In this document: piece by piece, positions 9,001-10,107 of the stretch | Layout of the letters: every line of letters starts with the position of its first letter | Position numbering within the stretch: position 1 is the stretch's first letter | From: Candidatus Peribacteria bacterium | Lineage (GTDB): Bacteria > Patescibacteriota > Gracilibacteria > Peribacterales > Peribacteraceae | Reading direction: 5' to 3' | Assembly (NCBI GenBank): GCA_903854455.1 | Contig: CAINWJ010000032.1 | Location: 1 to 11,882, forward strand | DNA length: 11,882 nt | Made by a program: the position numbers and the translations under genes | Notes under the pieces: generated by a model | Databases searched by the model: none | What the model saw: the letters and a program-made list of their open reading frames with translations, nothing else | Told to the model about the DNA's origin: nothing

Positions 9001-9557
9001 GTCATCCACACCCTGATGCTCTCGTCGATGTCCGAAGCCTGCTTGATCCGGTTGTTCGCCGCAATGAAGAGCTCCGGATTGTTTTTGATCGGCAGGAGCT
9101 CCGCATGGATGGGCGTCAGGATATCCTGCTCCATCGGAGTTTGAACATCCGATCCGGTGCCGGTTGTCGCTGCCTCCTGTTCCGGTACCTCCGGCGGAGA
9201 GACATCGTCCAATGCAGGAGATTCAGTCGGCGATTCAATCGTCCCTGACCCTGACCCTGTCTCTGCCGCGTCGATCGTGATGCCGGTTCCGCTTTCCAGT
9301 GCTCCGCTCTCCAGTGCTCCGCTCTCACTCAAGATGCTGCCGGTCTCAGTCGTTGTCTCAGCAGGTGCGATCGTCGCACCGGAGAGAGTCGCACCGGAGG
9401 AAGTCTCGATCAGTGACCCTGACCCCGATACCTGACCCTGATCCTCCGCCAAAGATCCGCTGCCGCTTTCAGCCAGGAATGCTGTGGCTCCGAAGCCCAG
9501 AACCGCCCCTGCCATCAGCAGTGCGATCAGCCGGTGTTTCGCGTTATTCAGAGGCAT
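1..9557 (-). CDS. Giant secreted multidomain surface protein (DUF2341-LamG repeats), 3' end outside window
   Basis: Probable extracellular adhesin or glycan-binding protein. The frame is continuously open for 3,185 codons from ATG at 9557 to the left edge; I checked it line by line and found no stop. Order: signal peptide (residues 1-29), Ser/Gly/Glu/Thr linker (30-145), Ig-like domain (146-230), a VP domain (about 290-375), linker, acidic helical block (about 540-705), Ig-like domains (735-910), second VP domain (about 945-1057), then five DUF2341+LamG modules (residues 1107 onward). A carboxypeptidase-regulatory-like domain, a beta-helix-like strip and an Ig-like repeat separate some modules. 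LamG (concanavalin-like) domains usually bind sugars or proteins; DUF2341 has no known activity. No catalytic motif is visible. The start is chosen because it gives a basic n-region and hydrophobic core; an SD is weak or absent, with only AGAAGGA about 20 bases upstream. Anchor or secretion-sorting domain, if any, lies off the window. Function is inferred from domains only. Confidence 0.93.
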   Translation of the reverse strand, partial: MPLNNAKHRLIALLMAGAVLGFGATAFLAESGSGSLAEDQGQVSGSGSLIETSSGATLSGATIAPAETTTETGSILSESGALESGALESGTGITIDAAETGSGSGTIESPTESPALDDVSPPEVPEQEAATTGTGSDVQTPMEQDILTPIHAELLPIKNNPELFIAANNRIKQASDIDESIRVWMTGSGGALPVTVETSNNPDGGGYVVRIKTPDVFVPGTYQLEVFWNRSREEERLLQRMIDALTGGEEEMVLSQAIELGSHVDHDDGTSSGSLLVLQRSGAVLSSALKTETMTLTITPKQTFIGTVTEHVPAGFTVVSVEPIASIETGTDGTTIIWSRKWDAGSDSELHYTFKTPLQSPLFAQFGPVEVRGTAEGEINDVIPEVEEQVVPENVEAGSGIIIESGSGTVMSDSGAVIPPTIESEPAADSGSTVEQPTTETGSLSFLISPLRSILRAFYKIDASFAADGSEGAVSFTEPKRWQLLSVPSDQRQDLPAGTLALTPKGGNVFDANAMPSFTLTAEGVSGSGADILDAQGNLKDEKALGKVVSVLTSGEDVKGQIMQAILEEKGSEIAERLSQDSVTVGMVAGGERRAQSVTQEKIEAMLSDEAGQAEVAEMLKDNAAVASVLDAVVTKDVKDAVTENAVNEVLGGESQGILAFLASDPPSAIDAAAGSAEITNDALMQSVVDAVSNDAEARKEVAAAVAPSLTPNPSPDGRGELPSPLGGRAGDEGIIQVRLTDKSGNVTTPNYHFEQGSVVLVLEPMREFAPGMYSLEVQITNPLTGDVTTKTQDFSWGVLAMNAEQDRYVQGDTVKLAIGVLDDLGQIVCDATLKLTVTAPASDQRTADSDQLILSTKDRSITTTGTCGQKDSMMISPDYEASFPVTESGTYTLKLRAETKNGVREMTSFVTVSVVEPRQTSVVSSFDYAQDDTTPVLPFIISRSAATRLYPFGKSPMTITVTFNQDFTGTVTETVPGSFAISATTPTASLTPAAAAPLPISLRQGYGRQAGGGVSTVQAATTISWTGSWKSGTTATFSYLYDAPDLSPQFFLIGPLTATSDQRLADSTVSDRSSLTADRLSDAPLTYTELRAWQIANDSVDLSLSLWAKKRKITISHTNVDADLTNFPLSVKITADSDIASKAKADASDIRFATSTGMLLSYEREEYHVSSGSGSGVFWVKIPKVSHSSDTDFYIYYGRPDATDGSSASSVWDSNFKGVWHLNQTSTGALSARDSTSNGNNGGVNGATTAAGQVDGGGSFDGLSHFIALPYEATIGAGDLSISAWIKKPNISNGSVFDNFDTTTGKELGFDINSSRIHLWLNSEAAMGSTTMSTDVWYHVAARRVGSAVSVYVNGISDGTGTNSNDASGLHPRIGAYTDNGGNAFTGLIDELRISSVARSAAWIKFEYQNMSSATRELTWETAGAEQVISGWPYRKKFTVSHTNIDSTLSNFPLYVKVRADSDLGRDALSTGYDLRFTTSTGVLLPYEREQYHVRSGSGSGDFWVKVPSLSTSADTDLYMYYGKKDATDGNDPTNVWDGNYKGVWHLGQTATGALSARDSTSNGNNGGVNGATNATGQMGGAASFTSASSQYITIPRTASLEPSTAITVSTWVKTSGNGQVFLDKAVTPNSTDSYQFYTPGGALRWYMNIDGTTRTITNGSINNGVFHHVVGIYNGSKLIEYIDGVAQATTLDITGNITYDTSKNLNFGYNSPGGGGYYFDGQLDDVRISSVARSAAWIKFEYQNMASASNEITWETTTNTLDGWTLRKPITISKTNVDSTLTDFPLYVKIRNDAELGTAARSDGYDIRFATSTGVILPYEREQYHVRSGSGAGDFWVKVPRISSTANTVIYLYYGKADAADGQSKTSVWDSNYKGVWHLGQTSSGALSAADSTSNGNNGGVVGATVAAGKVNGAGSFNGTSDYVLMNQAPDLLGQNAISVSILFNASELSGSYRTLLGGKNDQIEIFWDSSNNLYCWGRTTNGTFAAIKSFSATNSWHQISCTYDGSTASIFIDGVAGNDASKTGTITEGSARAFTVGQNGNVNFWKGFIDETRVATAARSAAWIKFEYQNMASASNEITVGTAQSTLVTGTVYADRGGVPLAGKTVRIAVNGTLQPQSAVTNASGQYTLSGASINQADIVTLYLKGATQKAVTVTTATGGTFSGLDLYQDALIIRSDSGGSIVNSQLLTAAVSGDTDISSIYTVDSGVLNVKSGKNIVIWANKSFAPGGNVNAGSGVIIRGTFTLGTNTATLSGAWIKQAAGTFTSGSGTVILNGTNQSLSGSTTFWNLTKSVTSADTLYIANGTTQTVAGTLTLNGAANNRLSLRSIVTGSRWNVNPRRTVTISYLDVKDSNTSVPINASDGTSIDSGNNAGWGFGWYSNWPYRKKLTISNTNVDATLTDFPLLVALNQDADIGSKSQATGNDLRFTTTYGAALPYEKEDYRVRSGSGTGNFWVKVPTILASGLGNGSGATIYVYYGSGSAVSGADRTNVWDSNFKGVWHLSGSTLSTIDSTSNGNNGTNNGATATTGKVDGAGSFNGINNYLDFGNLSVINNQSALTVSTWFNANSLTAGVNGWAPIFSQRASDTDWSTLIEFGFPDGDLSMYPDQLWAGIYTNGTLARVSTDRILSTGTWYNAVMVFNGNGATNADRMKIYLNGSPLSLTYSGTIPATTSNPAGHARVGGMLFSAQQRFYNGKFDEMKLSTTARSAEWIKFEFSNMNSTGNEITRASQETSSAYVTTTALTSSVNPSTYGSSTTLTATVTPAANSGSVTFKDGTVTVGTGTVVAGTATLTLNYLALGSHSLMATFNGYSPYTASTSNALTQTISASPWALTGWTDRKAITVSKRNVSADLSNFPLLVRVTADTDLGAIGSSTGADIRFTTGTGMILPFEKEEYHVRAGSGSGIFWVKVPTVSSTQNTTIYLYYGKSGVTDGSNRTAVWDSNFKGVWHLSGSTLSAIDSTSNAHTGTPTNGPTQATGKVDGSLNFDGINQSVISNFAQPLTTAFTSSAWINVTGSFVSGIWKGTAVYAQRTGCAGLGNFGFQMYADSTDGSGVHQNSNIDFTNTLGEFFAVNGAAPLSQNTWYLLTGTYNGSTLTLFINGTQAGSVAASGTIGSASQNNIGYDTCASNYFPGSIDEVRISSVARSPSWIAFEYQNMGSASGETILGSQEGKIASSVALAS
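51..1046 (-). repeat. DUF2341-LamG module 5
   Basis: Residues about 2838-3169. DUF2341: GWTDRKAITVSKRNVS, LSNFPLLVRV, ADIRFTTGTGMILPFEKEE, SGIFWVKVPTV, IYLYYGKSGVTDG, VWDSNFKGVWHL. LamG core: FTSSAWINVTGSF, GNFGFQMYADS, NTWYLLTGTYNGSTLTLFING and then SIDEVRISSVARSPSWIAFE. The next region to the left (ILGSQEGKIASSVALAS) begins a further domain outside the window. Confidence 0.83.
1062..1346 (-). other. Bacterial Ig-like domain (group 3 type)
   Basis: Residues about 2738-2832, between modules 4 and 5. The pattern matches Big_3_5-type repeats: TTTALTSSVNPSTYGSSTTL, TATVTP, SGSVTFKDGTVTVGTGTV, GTATLTLNYLALGSHSLMAT, FNGYSPYTASTSNALTQTI. These are structural spacers in adhesins, S-layer and cell-wall proteins. 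The domain takes the place that a simple short linker occupies between modules 1 and 2. Confidence 0.75.
1368..2408 (-). repeat. DUF2341-LamG module 4
   Basis: Residues about 2384-2730. DUF2341: WPYRKKLTISNTNVD, LTDFPLLVAL, NDLRFTTTYGAALPYEKED, FWVKVPTI, IYVYYGSGSAV, VWDSNFKGVWHL. It is the most diverged DUF2341 copy, lacking the DATDG words. LamG core: ALTVSTWFNANSL, DTDWSTLIEFGFPDGDL, GTWYNAVMVFNG, MKIYLNG, then KFDEMKLSTTARSAEWIKFE. Confidence 0.82.
2412..3010 (-). other. Beta-helix-like strip between modules 3 and 4
   Basis: Residues about 2183-2382. Short Thr/Gly/Asn/Leu strands recur every 10-25 residues: SGVLNVKSGKNIVIWANKSF, VNAGSGVIIRGTFTLGTN, TLSGAWIKQAAGTFTSGSG, VILNGTNQSLSGSTTFWNL, VAGTLTLNGAANNRLSLRS, then TVTISYLDVKDSN and DSGNNAGWGFGW. 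This resembles haemagglutinin-type right-handed beta-helix segments seen in other large surface proteins. No passenger or transporter motif is present. It starts right at the 2984-3008 repeat insertion. Confidence 0.5.
2984..3008. repeat. TTAACAATTGA duplicated short repeat inserted in frame
   Basis: Two identical 11-mers TTAACAATTGA (2984-2994 and 2998-3008) separated by CTA. They encode IVNSQLLT at about residues 2184-2192, between the carboxypeptidase-regulatory-like domain and the beta-helix-like strip. The stretch is AT-rich against GC-rich neighbours, consistent with an insertion. Confidence 0.6.
3018..3312 (-). other. Carboxypeptidase-regulatory-like (transthyretin-fold) domain
   Basis: Residues about 2083-2180, directly after the EYQNM closing strand of module 3. 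It has the usual pattern of this fold: VTGTVYADRGGVPLAGKTV, RIAVNG, VTNASGQYTLSG and a final TVTTATGGTFSGLDLYQD. Such domains are common beta-sandwich spacers in secreted proteins and have no enzymatic activity. The DALIIRSD segment leads into the beta-helix-like strip. Confidence 0.6.
3313..4265 (-). repeat. DUF2341-LamG module 3
   Basis: Residues about 1765-2082. DUF2341: WTLRKPITISKTNVD, LTDFPLYVKI, YDIRFATSTGVILPYEREQ, FWVKVP, IYLYYGKADAADG, VWDSNYKGVWHL. LamG core: SYRTLLGGK, IEIFWDSSNNLYCWGR, SWHQISCTYDGSTASIFIDG, then FIDETRVATAARSAAWIKFE. The core holds two Cys about 30 residues apart (LYCW, ISCTY), which the other cores lack. GC falls from about 60-65% (4021-4140) to about 35% (3541-3780). 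Confidence 0.85.
4288..5264 (-). repeat. DUF2341-LamG module 2
   Basis: Residues about 1432-1757. It opens with the classical WPYRKKFTVSHTNID and LSNFPLYVKV, followed by DLRFTTSTGVLLPYEREQ, FWVKVP, LYMYYGKKDATDG and VWDGNYKGVWHL. The LamG core has the strands ITVSTWVK, RWYMNIDG, FHHVVGIYNGSKLIEYIDG and then DDVRISSVARSAAWIKF. The DUF2341 DNA nearly matches module 3 over long stretches (compare 5041-5100 with 4041-4100). The LamG core (4381-4740) drops to about 37-45% GC. Confidence 0.85.
5286..6239 (-). repeat. DUF2341-LamG module 1
   Basis: Residues about 1107-1424. DUF2341 part: WAKKRKITISHTNVD, LTNFPLSVKI, DIRFATSTG, YEREEYHV, SGSGVFWVKIP, DFYIYYGRPDATDG and VWDSNFKGVWHL. A constant linker (DSTSNGNNGGVNGA) leads to a LamG core with LSISAWIK, VWYHVAARR and the VYVNG strand. 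It closes with GLIDELRISSVARSAAWIKF and EYQNM. The DUF2341 DNA is GC-rich and the LamG core AT-rich (about 35-42% GC at 5581-5700). Confidence 0.85.
6319..6386. repeat. Imperfect inverted repeat inserted in frame (SDQRLADS type)
   Basis: The left arm is built from GCGATCAGCGG, AGCGATGAGCGATCAG and the right arm from CCGCTAGTCGCTGGTCGCTA, the reverse-complement style of the same words. It encodes SDQRLADSTVSDRSSLTADR at residues about 1058-1080, between the LIGPLTA end of the VP domain and the YTELRAWQIAND lead into module 1. Confidence 0.7.
6514..6590. repeat. Palindromic repeat inserted in frame (SLRQGYGRQAG type)
   Basis: Outer arms CTCCCG (6521-6526) and CGGGAG (6558-6563) surround an inner perfect hairpin AGCCTT-GGCG-AAGGCT (6539-6554). 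The right part, cgggagagggg (6558-6568) and ggggtgaggga (6580-6590), equals the right end of the 7357-7434 element with a different spacer. It encodes SLTPAAAAPLPISLRQGYGR followed by QAGGG at residues about 990-1015. The paralogous VP domain at 8440-8690 lacks this segment, which shows it is an insertion. Confidence 0.8.
6754..6832. repeat. Two adjacent hairpin repeats inserted in frame (SFDYAQDD type)
   Basis: Hairpin 1 spans 6754-6791 with arms GTTGTGTC and GACACAAC; hairpin 2 spans 6795-6832 with arms CGTTTGTC and GACAAACG. Their centres are inverted copies of AGCGTAGTCGAA. They encode TVSVVEPRQTSVVSSFDYAQ and DDTTP at residues about 909-935, between an Ig-like domain and the PFIISRSAATRLYPF segment. 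The SFDYAQDD peptide is a recurring signature of dispersed repeats in CPR and other genomes (my recollection). Confidence 0.75.
7001..7035. repeat. Short in-frame repeat (SDQRTADSDQ type)
   Basis: A 10-mer GCTGATCGCT occurs at 7001-7010 and 7022-7031, separated by GTCCGCTGTCC. On the minus strand it adds ASDQRTADSDQL at residues about 842-853, inside an Ig-like domain between the strands CDATLKLTVTAP and LILST. It shares words (GATCAGCGG, ACAGCGATCAG) with the longer repeat at 6319-6386. Confidence 0.65.
7357..7434. repeat. Compound palindromic repeat inserted in frame (PNPSP type)
   Basis: About 78 bp made of two adjacent hairpins: CCCTTCCCCC/GGGGGAAGGG (about 7370-7390) and CCCCTCTCCC/GGGAGAGGGG (about 7397-7419), framed by CCCTCATCCCC and GGGGTGAGGG. 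On the minus strand it adds SLTPNPSPDGRGELPSPLGG and RAGDEGI to the surface protein at residues about 709-734, between the helical block and the next Ig-like strand. PNPSP...GRG peptides of this kind are known to me from multicopy palindromic repeats in many bacterial genomes; copy number here is not visible. Confidence 0.8.
7445..7950 (-). other. Acidic Ala/Glu/Val-rich helical block
   Basis: Residues about 536-705 lack the Gly/Thr/Asn beta-strand pattern of the rest of the protein. They are rich in A, E, V, D, K and L with heptad-compatible spacing (KGQIMQAILEEKGSEIAERL, VAEMLKDNAAVASVLDAVV, ALMQSVVDAVSNDAEARKEV), suggesting several amphipathic helices. I see no catalytic motif. It ends directly at a palindromic insertion (7357-7434), which marks a domain boundary. 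It could be a spacer, an oligomerisation segment or a small helical domain unknown to me. Confidence 0.5.
8440..9122 (-). other. First Ig-like + VP-domain pair of the surface protein
   Basis: Residues about 146-373. An Ig-like beta-sandwich with the strand pattern VPGTYQLEVFW (near 8870-8900) is followed by a second beta domain carrying FIGTVTEHVPAGF, then IIWSRKW and a YTFKTP...FGPVEV ending. The second domain is a clear paralogue of the one at about 6395-6720 (FTGTVTETVPGSF, ISWTGSW, YLYDAP, LIGP). I recall this VP/DAP/LIGP type from large archaeal and CPR surface proteins, where it precedes a WQIAND segment; I cannot name a Pfam family for it with certainty. Confidence 0.55.
9123..9470 (-). 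other. Low-complexity Ser/Gly/Thr/Glu linker
   Basis: Residues 30 to about 145 are almost entirely S, G, T, E, A, P and I, with recurrent GSGS, ESGA and TGS words, and are predicted to be disordered and acidic. At the DNA level it includes a perfect 15-bp tandem duplication at 9296-9310 and 9311-9325 that encodes the repeated ESGAL. A similar, shorter linker recurs near 8280-8410 (residues about 383-426). Probably a stalk spacing the first folded domain from the cell surface or cleavage site. Confidence 0.7.
9296..9325. repeat. Perfect 15-bp tandem duplication
   Basis: CCAGTGCTCCGCTCT occurs twice without spacer (9296-9310, 9311-9325). It duplicates ESGAL within the N-terminal linker. Its length is a multiple of three, so copy-number change here alters linker length without shifting the frame. 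Confidence 0.85.
9471..9557 (-). other. Signal peptide of the surface protein
   Basis: Residues 1-29. A short basic n-region (NAKHR) is followed by a hydrophobic core from LIALLMAG through VLGFG and an ATAFLA-E boundary that fits a type I signal peptidase site (small residues at -1 and -3 if cleaved after ALA-like A29). No lipobox cysteine is present, so it is not a lipoprotein. The mature chain begins in a Ser/Gly/Glu-rich linker. Confidence 0.8.
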
Positions 9558-9584
9558 TATTTTTTGTGTGTGGGTATTCCTTCT

Positions 9585-9613
9585 ATTTTAGCAGAAAAGC
9601 CCTGTTTTTTGAA
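9585..9613 (-). promoter_or_regulatory. Candidate promoter of the surface protein gene
   Basis: On the minus strand an extended -10, TGC-TAAAAT (-10 hexamer at 9585-9590), lies 17 bp from a -35 like TTCAAA (9608-9613, 4 of 6 matches to TTGACA). Transcription would start near 9578, giving a leader of only about 20 bases. The SD-like AGAAGGA (about 9577-9583) would then lie at or before the start site, so the mRNA would be effectively without a Shine-Dalgarno sequence. Predicted from sequence only. Confidence 0.45.
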
Positions 9614-9712
9614 TCCTAGAGTGGAATATAGGACAATGATTGTTAGGAAAGTCAAAAAGCACTCAATCAGCTCATTTTCTGAGCTGGATTTGTTAGAAAT
9701 AGCTTTATGGGA

Positions 9713-9841
9713 AATGACCAATGCTCAATGACCAATGTCCAAATAATTCCCAATGCTCAAATACCCAATCTTTCATTTTGGGGAATGCAGTATTTGGGAA
9801 TTGGGAATTGGTGATTATTTGGGCATTGTGGTTTGGTCATT
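9713..9841. repeat. About 129-bp nested imperfect palindrome
   Basis: Complementary blocks are nested symmetrically: AATGACCAA (9713-9721) with TTGGTCATT (9833-9841); CCAAATAAT (9739-9747) with ATTATTTGG (9814-9822); AATTCCCAAT (9745-9754) with ATTGGGAATT (9800-9809); CAAATAC (9758-9764) with GTATTTG (9790-9796). AATGACCAA recurs at 9727-9735. The pieces are short words (AATGACCAAT, CCCAAT, CAAAT) as in dispersed intergenic repeats. It could extrude as a cruciform or form a long RNA hairpin if transcribed. Confidence 0.75.
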
Positions 9842-9938
9842 TTTGCCAATATGATTGGTTTTTCTGGCTTCTGCTTCCTTTCTCGTGTACTGTTGCGGTA
9901 CGTTCTTTCCCCGCACCGCCGATTTTTGTTGGATTTAC

Positions 9939-9954
9939 AAAGGAAGATCTGATG
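9939..9954 (+). promoter_or_regulatory. Shine-Dalgarno and alternative upstream start for pnp
   Basis: AAAGGAAG at 9939-9946 stands 7 bases (from AGGA) before ATG at 9952-9954. This ATG is in the same frame as the canonical pnp start at 10108 and no stop intervenes, so use of it would add 52 residues (MSIQYVADSNFCI...). The canonical start has no comparable SD. Either a true longer N terminus, or a leader reading frame that happens to be in phase. Confidence 0.4.
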
Positions 9955-9985
9955 AGTATCCAGTATGTTGCGGATTCGAATTTCT

Positions 9986-10020
9986 GCATACTGAATACTG
10001 CATACTCCATACGAAATACT
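9986..10020. repeat. Heptamer array upstream of pnp
   Basis: Five contiguous 7-base units: GCATACT, GAATACT, GCATACT, CCATACG, AAATACT. CAGTAT at 9961-9966 is an inverted match to ATACTG at 9988-9993 and 9995-10000, so part can fold back. This looks like a dispersed intergenic repeat and lies inside the possible 52-codon pnp extension. Confidence 0.65.
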
Positions 10021-10080
10021 GTTCCGGATCTTGCTTTCTACATCCACCCAACAAACGATCCTCGGTTTCCGCGGGGCAGA

Positions 10081-10107
10081 GAACGACATTCCGTTCCCCA
10101 TTTTTTT
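10081..10107 (+). promoter_or_regulatory. pnp: Hairpin plus T-run immediately before the canonical pnp start
   Basis: GAACG (10081-10085) pairs with CGTTC (10092-10096) around the loop ACATTC; GGG at 10074-10076 can extend it with CCC at 10097-10099 across a bulge. Seven T residues (10101-10107) follow and touch the ATG. The form is that of an intrinsic terminator or attenuator. In E. coli the pnp leader hairpin is a known target of autoregulation by RNase III and PNPase; whether this one acts similarly is inference. The stem is short, so confidence is low. Confidence 0.35.

Larger units (their letters stand above)
9558..9951. other. Intergenic region between divergent genes
   Basis: AT-rich compared with the flanking genes. 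Contents: the candidate promoter of the surface protein (9585-9613); a small palindrome ACAATGATTGT (9633-9643); a perfect 7-bp hairpin CAGCTCA-TTTTC-TGAGCTG (9668-9686) without a U-run; the large nested palindrome (9713-9841); and from 9842 to 9938 a pyrimidine-rich stretch where I find no convincing promoter or gene. Reading frames crossing it have no recognisable product. Confidence 0.6.

Noticed and set aside
9633..9643. ACAATGATTGT palindrome as an operator for the divergent promoters
   Set aside because: An 11-base palindrome in AT-rich DNA is expected by chance; no second copy near either start supports a regulator site.
9668..9686. CAGCTCA hairpin as an intrinsic terminator
   Set aside because: No U-run follows on the plus strand and on the minus strand the T-run is about 10 bases away; no gene ends here.
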